A stretch of DNA of 19,425 bases from an uncultured Faecalibacterium sp. (GTDB lineage: Bacteria; Bacillota; Clostridia; Oscillospirales; Ruminococcaceae): contig CAKSXW010000036.1 of the NCBI GenBank assembly GCA_934518555.1, forward strand, positions 1 through 19,425, read 5' to 3'. Of the stretch, positions 1 to 9,192 are shown piece after piece. Made by a program: the position numbers and the translations under genes. Below the pieces are notes generated by a model. That model had not been told where the DNA came from. It saw only the letters and a program-made list of their open reading frames with translations, and made no database searches. Every line of letters begins with the position of its first letter. Positions within the stretch are counted from its first letter, which is position 1.

Positions 1-729
1 GAGGCTATGGAAAAGCTGCACCACGCCCGGGTGGCAGTGTTTGGCATCGGCGGCGTGGGCGGCTATACGGTGGAGGCCCTGGCACGCAGCGGCGTGGGGG
101 CTTTGGACCTCATCGACGATGACAAGGTCTGCCTGACCAACCTGAACCGCCAGATCATCGCCACTCGCAGCACTGTGGGGCAGTATAAGGTGGAGGTGGC
201 CGCACGGCGCATCCAGGATATCGACCCCAACATCAAGGTCACTGCCTATAAGTGCTTTTTTGGCCCCGACACCCAGGATAACTTTGACTTTACCCAGTAC
301 GACTATGTGGTGGATGCCATCGACACCGTTACCGGCAAGCTGGCTCTGGTGATGAAGTGCCAGGAGGCAGGCACCCCCATCATCTGCTCCATGGGAGCCG
401 GAAACAAGATGGACCCCACCCGTTTTGAGGTCACCGATATCTACAAGACCTCGGTGTGCCCCCTGGCCAAGGTCATGCGGACCGAGTGCCGCAAGCGCAA
501 GATCAAGCACCTGAAGGTGGTGTATTCCAAAGAGCCTGCCATGACCCCCATCGAGGACGACTCCATCAGCTGCAAGTACCACTGCATCTGCCCCCCGGGC
601 ACCCAGCGCAAGTGCACCGCACGGCGCACCGTGCCGGGCTCCAATGCCTTTGTGCCCTCGGTGGCAGGGCTCATCATTGCCGGAGAGGTCATCAAGGACC
701 TGGTGGGCTTTGTACCCCTGAAGGGCTGA
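1..729 (+). CDS. tcdA: tRNA threonylcarbamoyladenosine dehydratase (TcdA/CsdL, ThiF/E1-like), 5'-partial
   Basis: E1-like enzyme that uses ATP to cyclise t6A37 of tRNA to ct6A (family knowledge). The reading frame is open to the left edge, and the codons before the ATG at position 7 read Glu-Ala, giving the E-A-M-E-K-L stretch that sits inside the N-terminus of this family, so the true start lies upstream. Counting from that Met: nucleotide-binding GIGGVGG at 13-19, the acidic LIDDD strand at 35-39, TNLNRQ at 44-49, the DAID segment at 103-106, and the family C-terminus PGSNAFVPSVAGL at 210-222. A cysteine cluster (C189, C193, C195, C203) lies in the crossover loop region, a feature I associate with clostridial members. 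The gene converges on the ABC exporter operon across a shared terminator. Confidence 0.9.
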   Translation, partial: EAMEKLHHARVAVFGIGGVGGYTVEALARSGVGALDLIDDDKVCLTNLNRQIIATRSTVGQYKVEVAARRIQDIDPNIKVTAYKCFFGPDTQDNFDFTQYDYVVDAIDTVTGKLALVMKCQEAGTPIICSMGAGNKMDPTRFEVTDIYKTSVCPLAKVMRTECRKRKIKHLKVVYSKEPAMTPIEDDSISCKYHCICPPGTQRKCTARRTVPGSNAFVPSVAGLIIAGEVIKDLVGFVPLKG

Positions 730-757
730 TGCCGCTGCCGGGGCAGAACCATATACT

Positions 758-794
758 AAAAGAGGCCGCTGCAACTGTGCAGCGGCCTCTTTTT
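758..794. terminator. Bidirectional intrinsic terminator between tcdA and the ABC exporter
   Basis: A perfect 12-bp stem (761-772 with 779-790) closes a 6-nt loop and is flanked by A residues on the left and T residues on the right, so it can end transcription in both directions. It lies between two convergent genes. Confidence 0.9.
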
Positions 795-809
795 GGGATC
801 GGCAAAGGC

Positions 810-2585
810 TCAGGTGGCCACGCCCTCAAACTGGCTGTTGTAGAGGGTGGCGTAAAAGCCTCCCTGGGCCAGCAGCTGTTCGTGGCTGCCCTGTTCCACA
901 ATGTGGCCGTCCTTCATCACCAGGATCACATCTGCCTCCCGGATGGTGGACAGGCGGTGGGCCACAATAAAGCTGGTGCGGCCCTCCATCATACGGGCAA
1001 AGGCCTTCTGGATCCGCACCTCGGTACGGGTGTCGATGGAGGAGGTGGCCTCGTCCAGGATCAGCATGGGGGGCAGGCACAGCATCACCCGGGCGATGCA
1101 CAGCAGCTGCTTTTGGCCCTGGCTGATGTTGCCGCCGTCCTCCGCAATAACGGTGTCGTAGCCCTCCGGCAGGCGGCGGATAAAGCTGTGGGCGTGGGCG
1201 GCCTTGGCGGCAGCCACCACCTCCTCTAAGGTGGCGTCAGGCTTGCCGTAGGCAATGTTCTCCCGTACCGTACCGGCACGCAGCCAGGTATCCTGCAGCA
1301 CCATGCCGTAGCTGCCCCGGAGAGAGGCCCGGGTGGTGTCCCGGATGTCGGTGCCGGAGACCTTGATGCTGCCGCTGTCCACATCGTAGAACCGCATCAG
1401 CAGGTTGATGAGGGTGGTCTTGCCGCAGCCGGTGGGGCCTACGATGGCAATGCGCTGGCCGGGCTTTACATCCAGGTCCAGGCCCTCGATCAGGGGGCGG
1501 TCCGGCAGGTACCGGAAGGACACATCCTGCAGCTCCACATGGCCGTCGGGCTGCAGGGTCACGGCGTTTTCAGCCTCCGGCACCTGGTCCTCAGCGTCCA
1601 GTAGCTCAAAGACCCGGGCGGCGCAGGCCAGGGCATTCTGCAGCTCGGTGACCACGCCGGAGATCTCGTTGAAGGGCTTAGTGTACTGGTTGGCGTAGCT
1701 CAAAAATACGCTGAGCTGGCCGATGGTGATGCCGCCCTTTACGGCGTACAAGGCACCTACCAGGCCCACACCGGCGTAGACGATGTTGTTGACGAACCGG
1801 GTGGCAGGGTTGGTCAGGCTGGAAAAGAAGATGGCCTTCAGGCTCACAGTCTGCAGCCGCTGGTTCACATCGTCAAAGTCTGCCAGGCTCTGGGCCTCGT
1901 GGCCAAAGGCCTGCACCACCTTCTGGCCCTCGATCATCTCGTTGACCAGGGCGGTCTGCTGGCCCCGGACGCTGCTCTGGTTCTGGAAGTAGCCGTAGCT
2001 GCGCTTAGCCAAAAAGCTGGCCACCACCAGGCTCAGGGGGGTGATGCACACCACCACCAGGGTGATGGGCACGTTCTGGGCCAGCATGAACAGCAGGGTG
2101 CCCAGGATGGTCAAAAGGCCGGAGAACAGCTGGGTAAAGCCCATGAGCAGGCCGTCGGCAAAGGTGTCCACGTCTGCCACCATGCGGCTGACGATGTCGC
2201 CGGAGGGGTGGCTGTCCAGGTAGGCCAGGGGCAGGGTCTGAATCTTTTGCAGGGCCTCGTTCCGCAGGTCCCGGCTGACGGAAAAGGTGATGCGGTTGTT
2301 ACACACGCTCAGCAGCCATTGGGCTGCGGCGGCCACGGCGGCTACTACCAGGATCTGGCCCAGGATGGGCATCACAGCGGCCAAGTGGACCTGGCCCTTG
2401 CCCAGCATCCGGTCAATGGCCCGGCCGCAAAGGATGGGAATGTATAGCTGGGCGGCCACGCTCACAGCGGCTACCACCAGGCTGCACACCACAAAAAAGC
2501 CGTAGGGCCGGATCTTGCAAAGCACCCGGTCCAGGGTGGCCTTGCGCTGCTGTGGGGTCAGCTTGCTTTTTGCTTTTGCACTCAT
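810..2585 (-). CDS. Heterodimeric ABC exporter subunit with catalytic Walker B (BmrD/TM288-like half)
   Basis: Half-transporter of the type-IV ABC exporter (ABCB/MDR-like) class: an N-terminal membrane domain (about residues 20-320, six hydrophobic segments) followed by a nucleotide-binding domain. Walker A GPTGCGKTT is at 383-391, Walker B LILDE at 508-512 with the catalytic Glu512, and the H-loop His at 543. The signature reads ISQGQ instead of LSGGQ (487-491), the degenerate form typical of the catalytic-Walker-B subunit in heterodimers such as TM287/288 and BmrCD. The start is ATG at 2585, overlapping the upstream stop in an ATGA, with a GGGGAGG ribosome site about 7 nt upstream. It is co-transcribed and translationally coupled with the partner subunit at 2582-4321. 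Such pumps usually export lipophilic drugs or peptides; the substrate cannot be told from the sequence. Confidence 0.93.
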   Translation of the reverse strand: MSAKAKSKLTPQQRKATLDRVLCKIRPYGFFVVCSLVVAAVSVAAQLYIPILCGRAIDRMLGKGQVHLAAVMPILGQILVVAAVAAAAQWLLSVCNNRITFSVSRDLRNEALQKIQTLPLAYLDSHPSGDIVSRMVADVDTFADGLLMGFTQLFSGLLTILGTLLFMLAQNVPITLVVVCITPLSLVVASFLAKRSYGYFQNQSSVRGQQTALVNEMIEGQKVVQAFGHEAQSLADFDDVNQRLQTVSLKAIFFSSLTNPATRFVNNIVYAGVGLVGALYAVKGGITIGQLSVFLSYANQYTKPFNEISGVVTELQNALACAARVFELLDAEDQVPEAENAVTLQPDGHVELQDVSFRYLPDRPLIEGLDLDVKPGQRIAIVGPTGCGKTTLINLLMRFYDVDSGSIKVSGTDIRDTTRASLRGSYGMVLQDTWLRAGTVRENIAYGKPDATLEEVVAAAKAAHAHSFIRRLPEGYDTVIAEDGGNISQGQKQLLCIARVMLCLPPMLILDEATSSIDTRTEVRIQKAFARMMEGRTSFIVAHRLSTIREADVILVMKDGHIVEQGSHEQLLAQGGFYATLYNSQFEGVAT

Positions 2586-4321
2586 GCTTCTGCCTCCCCT
2601 TTCTTGAACTGGCTTTCGTAGATCTCCTGGTACACCGGGCAGCTCTGGCGCAGCTGCTGGTGGGTGCCTACCCCCACCAGGTGCCCATCGTCCAGCACTA
2701 AGATCTGATGGGCGTGCTGGAGGCTGGCGGCACGCTGGCTTACGATAAACACCGTCAGGTCCCCGGGCAGGGCTGCCAAAGCCTTGCGGAGGGCGGCGTC
2801 GGTGGCGTAGTCCAGGGCACTGGCACTGTCGTCCAGGATCAGGATCTCCGGCTTGCCTACCAGTGCCCGGGCAATGGTGAGCCGCTGCTTCTGGCCGCCG
2901 GACAGGTTCCGGCCGCCCTGCTCCACAGGCTCGTCCAGCCCCAGGGGCTTGGCCTTTACGAATTCAGCGGCCTGGGCAGTCTCCAGGGCTGCCCACAGGT
3001 CGGCGTCGGTGGCCTGGGGGTTGCCCCACAGCAGGTTGGAGCGGATGGTGCCCCCAAACAGCTGGGCCTTTTGCAGCACCACGGCCACCTTGCCACGCAG
3101 AGCCTCCCGGGGGTAGCTCTGCACCGGGCGGCCAAAGACCTCCACGGTGCCCTGGGTGGCGTCGTAGAACCGGGGGATCAGGTTCACCAGGCTGGATTTG
3201 CCGCTGCCGGTGCCGCCGATGACCCCGATGGTCTGGCCTTTTTTGGCGGTAAAGCTGATGTCCGTCAGGCTGGGAGCTCCGGCCCCAGCGTAGGTCAGGC
3301 TCACCTGGTCAAAGCGCACGGCGTCGTGGGCCTTGTCAGAGGGGACCTGCCCCAGAACTTCAGCCGGGAAGGCCATGCCGGGCTTGGTATCCAGCACCGC
3401 CTGCACCCGGCCGGCGCAGGCCAGGGCCTTGCTGATCTGCACGATAAGGTTGGCCAGCTTGACCAGCTCCACCAGGATCTGGTTCATGTAGTTTACCAGG
3501 GCAATGACATCGCCGGAGGCCATGCCTCCCAGGTTGATCTCGATGCTGCCTACATACAGCAAGGCCACGATGGCCAGGTTGATGATCACATAGGTCAAAG
3601 GGCTCATGAGGGCAGAAAGATGGCCCACATGGAGCTGCATTCCGGTCAGCAGGGCGTTGGCGTCCTCAAACCGGTCCACCTCGCTCTGCTCCTTGCCAAA
3701 GGCCCGGACCACCCGGGCTCCGGTCAGGTTCTCCCGGGTCAGGCCCAGCACCCGGTCCAGCCGGGCCTGTACGGTCTTGTACAGGGGCCGGGTGACCACC
3801 ATAATGCTGAACACCACTACGCTCAGCAGGGGGATGGCCACCACAAAGATCAGGGCTGCCCGGACGTTGACGGTAAAGGCCATGACCATGGCACCGATCA
3901 CCACAAAGGGGCTGCGGAGGAACAGCCGCAAAAACAGGTTCAGGCCGCTTTGCACCTGGTTCACATCGCTGGTCATGCGAGTGATCAGGGTGCTGGTGCC
4001 CAGGGTGTCCATCTCCGAAAAGCTCAGGCTCTGGATATGGGCAAACAGGGCGTGGCGCAGGGCTGTGGAATAGCCCACGGCGGCCTTGGCAGAAAAATAT
4101 TGGGCCGTCAGGCTGAAGGTAAGGCCGATGGCGGCCAGCAGCAGCAAAATGCCGCAGCGCACCAGAATGTAGTGCAAATCGTGGGCGGCAATGCCTACGT
4201 TGACGATATCGGCCATGACCAGAGGCACCAGCAGGTCGAAGCTGGCCTCCAGCATCTTGAACAGGGGAGCCAGTAAACTTTCCCGTCGGTAGCCCTTGAG
4301 GTAGCGCAGCATGGGATGCAA
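2582..4321 (-). CDS. Heterodimeric ABC exporter subunit with degenerate Walker B (BmrC/TM287-like half)
   Basis: Partner subunit of the exporter. The membrane domain covers about residues 15-300, and the ATPase domain carries Walker A GGTGSGKSS at 369-377 and a canonical LSGGQKQR signature at 473-480. The catalytic Walker B Glu is replaced by Asp (LILDD, 494-498), and the H-loop His is replaced by Gln529 (VSQR). These losses complement those of the second subunit, so the dimer should have one active and one degenerate ATP site. The start shown is TTG at 4321, about 6 nt after an AAGGAAGGG ribosome site. An ATG nine bases downstream (4312) is the alternative, but its spacing of about 15 nt is poor. 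It is first in the operon, with its own promoter at 4360-4389. Confidence 0.92.
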   Translation of the reverse strand: MHPMLRYLKGYRRESLLAPLFKMLEASFDLLVPLVMADIVNVGIAAHDLHYILVRCGILLLLAAIGLTFSLTAQYFSAKAAVGYSTALRHALFAHIQSLSFSEMDTLGTSTLITRMTSDVNQVQSGLNLFLRLFLRSPFVVIGAMVMAFTVNVRAALIFVVAIPLLSVVVFSIMVVTRPLYKTVQARLDRVLGLTRENLTGARVVRAFGKEQSEVDRFEDANALLTGMQLHVGHLSALMSPLTYVIINLAIVALLYVGSIEINLGGMASGDVIALVNYMNQILVELVKLANLIVQISKALACAGRVQAVLDTKPGMAFPAEVLGQVPSDKAHDAVRFDQVSLTYAGAGAPSLTDISFTAKKGQTIGVIGGTGSGKSSLVNLIPRFYDATQGTVEVFGRPVQSYPREALRGKVAVVLQKAQLFGGTIRSNLLWGNPQATDADLWAALETAQAAEFVKAKPLGLDEPVEQGGRNLSGGQKQRLTIARALVGKPEILILDDSASALDYATDAALRKALAALPGDLTVFIVSQRAASLQHAHQILVLDDGHLVGVGTHQQLRQSCPVYQEIYESQFKKGEAEA

Positions 4322-4359
4322 GGCAATCCCTTCCTTTCTCTATAAAAAATATCCACCTT

Positions 4360-4389
4360 ATTATAGCGCAACCCCAGGGGAAATGCCAG
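4360..4389 (-). promoter_or_regulatory. Sigma-A-type promoter of the ABC exporter operon
   Basis: Read on the minus strand: -35 CTGGCA (4384-4389), 18-nt spacer, perfect -10 TATAAT (4360-4365), about 40 nt ahead of the first start codon. Confidence 0.7.
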
Positions 4390-4419
4390 ACAAATCAGGC
4401 CCTCAGCCCCCGGAAATGA

Positions 4420-4448
4420 TTGTGAAAACCGGACTTTCCTGCTATACT
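4420..4448 (+). promoter_or_regulatory. Sigma-A-type promoter of the SseB/Sel1-dnaK unit
   Basis: -35 TTGTGA (4420-4425), 17-nt spacer, -10 TATACT (4443-4448). It lies 36 nt upstream of the ATG at 4484 and is divergent from the exporter promoter; the two -35 boxes are about 30 bp apart. Confidence 0.7.
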
Positions 4449-4483
4449 AGGACTGATCAATTCGGGAAGTATGGTGAACACGT

Positions 4484-5581
4484 ATGGCAAAAAGAACAGA
4501 TGGCGGAGTCCGGTTCCGCCCGGTGGGCAGCCGCCGCACCCCTCGCACCGCCCCCCAGTACAGCCCCAACGGCACGGGATGCCCGGCCATTGAGCAGGCA
4601 GTGGAGGGGTTATATCAGGGGCAGAACGAGGAGAGCTTCTGGACCCTGATGGGGGCACTGAACTACGCCCTGGAGCTGGAGACCCATGTGCTGGTGCCCT
4701 TGCAGACCGCAGCCAGCGTCCACCCGGGTCCGGCCCCCTGGAGCCAGCACCCGGTGCCGGCGGAAAAGGCCCGGGACCTGGCGGTGTGGACCATCCAGAA
4801 CGGCAAGAACCGCAGCTGGCTGCCGCTGTTCACCTCCGACACCGCCGCCAGTGCCGACCGGAGCACGGCGGCCCGGCCCATGGCAGAGTACAGCCTCCAG
4901 GAGGCCATGGAGCTGGCCCTGGCCTCCCCGGACATCGACGGGGTGGTCATTGACCCCTGGAGCCATTCCGCTACCCTGGATGGGGCCCTGCTCAACGGCC
5001 TGCTCCATGCAGGCCACGGCCCGGAGGAGCCGGGGGATGAGGAGATCGAGGCCGGCAAGGCGGCTGCCCGGGCCGGAGACTGGCGGATGGCGGCAGACCA
5101 GTTCGACCAGGCCGCCCAAAAGGGCAATGCCATGGGGCTTTCGCTGCTGGCAGACTGCCTGTACCGGGGCCGGGGCGAGATGCAGAACAAGACCGAGGCC
5201 CGGCGGATGTGGCACACCGCCGCCCAGCACGGAGAGGTGCTGGCCATGCTGGCCCTGGGAGATGACTGTGCCGCCCGGGGGGAGCAGGGCAAGGCACTGC
5301 TGCAGTACCGCCAGGCCCGGCAGGCTGCCAAGCAGGTGCCGGACATCGAGTACACCCCCCGGATCTGCCTGCGGTTAGCCCAGACCGAGACCCGGTATAT
5401 CTCGGTAAAAAAGGCCATGGCCCTGGCTGCGGAAGCCGCCCAGGGCTTTGCCATCCAGGCCCGGGAAGGGGAGCCGGATGCCGCCCAGTGGCTGGCAGAG
5501 GCGGACCGCCTGCTGCAGGAGCTGGCAGAGCAGCCGGGGAAAAACACAGCCTACAACATAGATTCTTTACAATTGGACTAA
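4484..5581 (+). CDS. SseB-domain protein with C-terminal Sel1/TPR-like repeats
   Basis: A 365-residue soluble protein with no signal peptide or membrane segment. Residues 1-35 are basic and probably disordered. Residues about 37-175 resemble the SseB N-terminal domain: an alpha/beta start, VLVPLQ at 69-74, the diagnostic LPLFTS at 113-118 and GVVIDPWS at 153-160. Residues about 190-285 form helical repeats of the Sel1 type ([13 protein letters not shown], then [13 protein letters not shown]), followed by a helical tail. SseB domains are of poorly known role in Firmicutes; Sel1 repeats usually mediate protein contacts. It lies 82 nt upstream of a DnaK homologue on the same strand with no clear promoter between, so joint transcription is likely. 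The ribosome site is weak: GGGAAG about 14 nt from the ATG. Confidence 0.75.
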   Translation: MAKRTDGGVRFRPVGSRRTPRTAPQYSPNGTGCPAIEQAVEGLYQGQNEESFWTLMGALNYALELETHVLVPLQTAASVHPGPAPWSQHPVPAEKARDLAVWTIQNGKNRSWLPLFTSDTAASADRSTAARPMAEYSLQEAMELALASPDIDGVVIDPWSHSATLDGALLNGLLHAGHGPEEPGDEEIEAGKAAARAGDWRMAADQFDQAAQKGNAMGLSLLADCLYRGRGEMQNKTEARRMWHTAAQHGEVLAMLALGDDCAARGEQGKALLQYRQARQAAKQVPDIEYTPRICLRLAQTETRYISVKKAMALAAEAAQGFAIQAREGEPDAAQWLAEADRLLQELAEQPGKNTAYNIDSLQLD

Positions 5582-5663
5582 AGAAACGTCACAGGGATCC
5601 GCTAAGATAAGAACGGACAAAAAATGCGTAGGCGGCAAAGGCTGCCAAGAGAGGAACAGCAGT

Positions 5664-7478
5664 ATGAGCAAAGTCATCGGCATTGATCTGGGCACCACCA
5701 ATTCCTGTGTGGCGGTGGTGGAAGGCGGCAAGCCTGTGGTCATCACCAACGCAGAGGGGGAGCGCACCACCCCCAGCGTGGTAGCCTTTACCAAGGACGG
5801 CGAGCGTCTGGTGGGCGGTGCTGCCAAGCGGCAGATCGCCACCAACTCCGGCCGCACCGTTACCAGCATCAAACGTGCCATGGGCAGTGACCGCCGGGTG
5901 CACATCGATGGCAAGGACCTGACCCCTCAGGAGATCAGCGCCATGATCCTGGCCAAGATCCGCCGGGACGCCGAGAGCTACCTGGGGGAGCCGGTGACCG
6001 AGGCGGTGATCACGGTGCCTGCCTACTTTGACGACAGCCAGCGCAAGGCCACCCAGGACGCCGGACGCATTGCCGGCCTCAACGTGCTGCGGATCATCAA
6101 CGAGCCCACCGCCGCCGCTGTGGCCTACGGTCTGGACAACGAGGCACCCCAGAAGATCCTGGTCTATGACCTGGGGGGCGGCACCTTTGACGTGTCCATC
6201 ATCGAGATCGAGGACGGCACCTTTACGGTGCTGGCCACCGGCGGCGACACCCGGCTGGGTGGCGATGACTTTGACCAGCGCATCGTGGAGTATGCCGTGG
6301 CAGAGTTCAAAAAGTCTGACCGCATCGACCTGACCAAGGACCCGGCAGCCATGGGCCGCCTGAAAGAGGAGGCCGAGAAAGCCAAAAAGGAGCTGTCCAG
6401 TGCACCCTCGGCCCAGCTGAACCTGCCCTTTATCGCAGTGGGCAAGGATGGGCCCCATCACCTGGACCTGTCCATCTCCCGGCCCCAGTTCGAGATGATG
6501 ACCGGGGACCTGCTGGCCCGGACCGTGGCCCCGGTGGAGACGGCCTTGCGAGATGCAGGCATCTCTGCCAGCCAGCTGGGCAAGGTGCTGCTGGTAGGCG
6601 GCAGCACCCGGATGCCTGCGGTGGAGCGGCAGGTACGGGAGCTGCTGGGCAAGGAGCCCAGCCACAGCCTGAACCCCGACGAGTGCGTGGCCATGGGTGC
6701 CGCCGTCCAGGGCGGCCTGCTGCAGGGAGGCGGCAAGCTGGCAGGGGCCACCGGTGCGGCAGCCCAGGGCCTGGTGCTGATGGATGTGACCCCTCTGACC
6801 CTGTCCATTGAGACCCTGGGCGGTGTGGCCACGCCGCTGATCACCCGGAACAGCATGATCCCCACCCGGAAGAGCCAGATCTTTACCACCGCCCGGCCCA
6901 TGCAGACCAGCGTGGAGATCAATGTGCTCCAGGGCGAGCGGCATTTTGCCCGGGACAACAAGAGCCTGGGCAAGTTCAAGCTCAACGGCATCCGAGGCGG
7001 TTTTTCCTCCAAGCCCCAGATCGAGGTCACCTTTGATATCGACGTCAACGGCGTGGTAAAGGTGTCTGCAAAAGACCTGGGCACCGGACGGGAGCAGAAC
7101 ATCACCATTACCGGCAGCACCAACCTTTCGGAAAACGAGATCCAGCGTGCCATGGCAGATGCAGCGGCCTACGAGGCCGAGGACAGCCGCCGCAAGGAGC
7201 GGCTGGAGCTCCACAACCAGGCAGAGGTGCTGGCCTATAAGGTGGAGGAGGCCCTGTCCAAGTGCAAAAAGGAACTGGACAAGGAAGAAAAGAACCGAGT
7301 AAAGGCGGATGTGGCGACCCTGCGCCGCTGCCTGCGGAAGGATAAGCCGGAAAAGATGAACGAGACCGAGGAAAGTGCTCTCCGCCAGGCCAAGAGCCAG
7401 CTGGAGGAAAGTGCCAACCACCTGATGCTGCTGTACACCAGCCAGCAGCAGGCCCAGGACCCGGACCAGACCCTGTGA
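5664..7478 (+). CDS. dnaK: DnaK-type Hsp70 chaperone, stand-alone locus
   Basis: ATP-dependent chaperone. The nucleotide-binding domain shows IDLGTTNS (7-14), [12 protein letters not shown] (145-156), [10 protein letters not shown] (169-178) and [13 protein letters not shown] (308-320). The interdomain linker is LVLMDVTPL (370-378), followed by the beta-sandwich substrate domain (to about 490) and a helical lid. At 604 residues it is slightly short for DnaK, and the acidic, glycine-rich tail is replaced by a Gln-rich end ([11 protein letters not shown]). A small Gly/Ala insertion (354-367) precedes the linker. GAGAGGAA gives a good ribosome site. Unlike a usual dnaK, there is no hrcA, grpE or dnaJ beside it and no CIRCE operator in the 82-nt gap; instead it follows an SseB/Sel1 gene. 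It may be a second DnaK or a dispersed main copy; the window cannot decide. Confidence 0.9.
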   Translation: MSKVIGIDLGTTNSCVAVVEGGKPVVITNAEGERTTPSVVAFTKDGERLVGGAAKRQIATNSGRTVTSIKRAMGSDRRVHIDGKDLTPQEISAMILAKIRRDAESYLGEPVTEAVITVPAYFDDSQRKATQDAGRIAGLNVLRIINEPTAAAVAYGLDNEAPQKILVYDLGGGTFDVSIIEIEDGTFTVLATGGDTRLGGDDFDQRIVEYAVAEFKKSDRIDLTKDPAAMGRLKEEAEKAKKELSSAPSAQLNLPFIAVGKDGPHHLDLSISRPQFEMMTGDLLARTVAPVETALRDAGISASQLGKVLLVGGSTRMPAVERQVRELLGKEPSHSLNPDECVAMGAAVQGGLLQGGGKLAGATGAAAQGLVLMDVTPLTLSIETLGGVATPLITRNSMIPTRKSQIFTTARPMQTSVEINVLQGERHFARDNKSLGKFKLNGIRGGFSSKPQIEVTFDIDVNGVVKVSAKDLGTGREQNITITGSTNLSENEIQRAMADAAAYEAEDSRRKERLELHNQAEVLAYKVEEALSKCKKELDKEEKNRVKADVATLRRCLRKDKPEKMNETEESALRQAKSQLEESANHLMLLYTSQQQAQDPDQTL

Positions 7479-7495
7479 CCTGCCCATACAAAAGC

Positions 7496-7536
7496 AAAAA
7501 AGGAACCGCTGCGGCGTGCAGCGGTTCCTTTTTTTT
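7496..7536. terminator. Bidirectional intrinsic terminator between dnaK and the importer ATPase
   Basis: Perfect 11-bp stem (7502-7512 with 7518-7528), 5-nt loop, six A on the left and eight T on the right (7529-7536). It serves both convergent genes. Confidence 0.93.
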
Positions 7537-7541
7537 GCAGA

Positions 7542-8318
7542 TCAGAGCATCTTGGACAAGAATGCCTTCAGACGGGGGTGCTTGGGGTTGGAGAACAGCT
7601 CCTGGGGAGGCTCGTCCTCCTGGATCTGGCCGTTGTCGATGAAGATGACCCGGTTGGACACCTCCCGGGCAAAGCCCATCTCGTGGGTCACCACCAGCAT
7701 GGTGATGCCGGTATGGGCCAGCTCCTTCATCAGCTCCAGCACCTCACCTACCATCTCCGGGTCCAGGGCACTGGTGGGCTCGTCGAACAGGATCACATCC
7801 GGGTCCATGGCCAGGGCACGGGCAATGGCGATGCGCTGCTGCTGGCCGCCGGACAGGCTCTTGGGGTAGGCGTTGGCCTTGTCGGCCAGGCCCACACGGG
7901 CCAGCAGCTCGTCGGCCCGGGCCGAGATGGCCTCTTTGTCCTTCAGCTTCAGCAGGCTGGGGGCCAATTCCAGGTTCTTTTTCACCGTCAGGTGGGGGAA
8001 CAGGTTAAAGTGCTGGAACACCATGCCCATCTTCTGGCGCACAGCGTCGATGTGGGCATCGTCCACCTCCACCCCTTCAAACTTGATGGAGCCGGAGGTG
8101 GGGATCTCCAAGCGGTTCAGGCACCGCAGAAAGGTGGACTTGCCGCAGCCGGAGGGGCCGATCAGGCACACCACATCGCCCCGGTAGATGTCGATGTCAA
8201 TGCCCTTCAGCACTTCCAGGGTGGGGTCTGCCTTTTTGGCACCCCGTTTCTTCACGCCGCCGTAGGTCTTGGTCAGGCCACGGACTTCCAGGATCTTTTC
8301 GTGGGTGTTAGCGGTCAC
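7542..8318 (-). CDS. Polar amino-acid ABC transporter ATP-binding protein (GlnQ/HisP family)
   Basis: ATPase of an amino-acid importer. With a 258-residue reading: Walker [10 protein letters not shown] (54-62), Q-loop Gln102, signature LSGGQQQR (155-162), Walker B VILFDE (175-180) and H-loop His212. The HFNLFPHLT segment (103-111) is typical of the GlnQ/HisP family. A TTG-initiated longer reading to 8339 exists, but the GTG at 8318 lies 10 nt after a perfect AGGAGG ribosome site and matches the family's N-terminus, so I use GTG. The gene overlaps the permease end by 11 bp, and its ribosome site is inside the permease reading frame, which indicates coupled translation. An unusual basic stretch (KKRGAKKAD, 23-31) extends the first ATPase loop. 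Confidence 0.93.
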   Translation of the reverse strand: MTANTHEKILEVRGLTKTYGGVKKRGAKKADPTLEVLKGIDIDIYRGDVVCLIGPSGCGKSTFLRCLNRLEIPTSGSIKFEGVEVDDAHIDAVRQKMGMVFQHFNLFPHLTVKKNLELAPSLLKLKDKEAISARADELLARVGLADKANAYPKSLSGGQQQRIAIARALAMDPDVILFDEPTSALDPEMVGEVLELMKELAHTGITMLVVTHEMGFAREVSNRVIFIDNGQIQEDEPPQELFSNPKHPRLKAFLSKML

Positions 8319-9072
8319 TTTGTGCCAGCCTCCTCTCAAACTTGCCCAGCAGCCGGGTCAGCAGCATCACCAGTACCAGGTAGATGGCTGCAACGCCCAG
8401 CAGGGGGAACATGGCGTCGTAGGTGCGGTTCATAATGCCCTGTGCGGCATACAGCAGCTCCTTGCCGCCAATGACCGTGATCAGGGAGGTATCCTTCAGC
8501 AGCACGATGAACTCGTTGCCCAGGGCAGGCAGCACCGCACGGATGGCCTGGGGGATAATGATCATCACCATGGTGGTCATGTAGTTCAGGCCCAGGCTGC
8601 GGCCGGCCTCCATTTGGCCCGGGTCCACAGCCATCAGGCCGCCCCGGATGATCTCGGACACATAGGCACCGGAGTTGATGCCCAGGGTCAGGGCACCTAC
8701 CATGGTAAAGTTGCGGCTGTTGGAAAAGATGACCATGCTCATGATCAGCAGCTGCACCATCATAGGGGTGCCCCGGATGATGGTGGCATACACCTCGCAC
8801 ACTGCGTTGAAGAAGCCCAGTACCGGGTTTTTGTGGCCGGGACGCTGCTGGTCGTGGGTCACACGGACCATGGCCACTACACTGCCCAGCACTACGCCCA
8901 GGGCCAGTGCAATGGCGGTGACCAGCAGGGTGGTGCCTACACCATCAATGTACTGGAGCCAGCGGTCCTTCAGGAGAAAGGCCTGATAAAATTTGTAAAA
9001 GACCTCCTGCCCGAAGGTCAGGCTCGTGCCGCTGTTCAGCAGCTCTTTGAGCAGTTCGTATTGAGCAGCCAT
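8308..9072 (-). CDS. Amino-acid ABC transporter permease (HisM/GlnP family)
   Basis: Inner-membrane subunit of the importer, 254 residues. After an amphipathic N-terminus there are about five hydrophobic segments (near residues 43-68, 104-118, 122-135, 165-190, 222-242). It contains the [11 protein letters not shown] motif (98-108) of polar-amino-acid permeases and the ATPase-contacting EAA loop ([14 protein letters not shown], about 155-168). The start is ATG at 9072 with a GAGGA ribosome site 6 nt upstream. It is second in a binding protein-permease-ATPase operon. There is a single permease gene, so a homodimeric membrane channel is expected. Substrate class is polar amino acids from family membership; the exact amino acid is not readable. 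Confidence 0.93.
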   Translation of the reverse strand: MAAQYELLKELLNSGTSLTFGQEVFYKFYQAFLLKDRWLQYIDGVGTTLLVTAIALALGVVLGSVVAMVRVTHDQQRPGHKNPVLGFFNAVCEVYATIIRGTPMMVQLLIMSMVIFSNSRNFTMVGALTLGINSGAYVSEIIRGGLMAVDPGQMEAGRSLGLNYMTTMVMIIIPQAIRAVLPALGNEFIVLLKDTSLITVIGGKELLYAAQGIMNRTYDAMFPLLGVAAIYLVLVMLLTRLLGKFERRLAQSDR

Positions 9073-9134
9073 TCACATCCTCGCTTTCTGTCTGTGGGAT
9101 CTTGTTGGTGGGTGAAGGGAACTCCATGTTCCCG

Positions 9135-9169
9135 AAAAAAGGGAGGAGCCCCCAAAGGGGCCGCCTCCC
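9135..9169 (-). terminator. Intra-operon terminator/attenuator after the binding-protein gene
   Basis: On the minus strand a GC-rich hairpin (GGGAGG...CCTCCC outer stem, GGGGC/GCCCC inner stem) is followed by six T (9135-9140). It lies between the binding-protein stop (9193) and the permease start (9072), so only part of the transcription is expected to read through. Confidence 0.8.
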
Positions 9170-9192
9170 GGTGTTGCGCTGGTGGCAGCTGC

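Noticed and set aside
2708..4276. 522-codon open frame on the plus strand opposite the ABC exporter
   Set aside because: Same shadow effect: rich in Gln, His and Gly, with no ribosome site or recognisable domain, and fully antisense to a well-supported gene.
5582..5663. CIRCE operator or separate promoter for dnaK
   Set aside because: I read the gap and found no TTAGCACTC/GAGTGCTAA repeat; TTGGAC and TAAGAT are 24 nt apart, too far for a promoter.
5589..7487. 632-codon open frame on the minus strand opposite dnaK
   Set aside because: It is the complement of a clear DnaK with all its motifs; its translation is low-complexity Gly/His/Gln/Leu-rich, an effect of GC-rich codon use on the other strand.
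8318..8339. TTG start at 8339 for the importer ATPase
   Set aside because: It would start on the ribosome site itself; the GTG at 8318 has AGGAGG at 10 nt.
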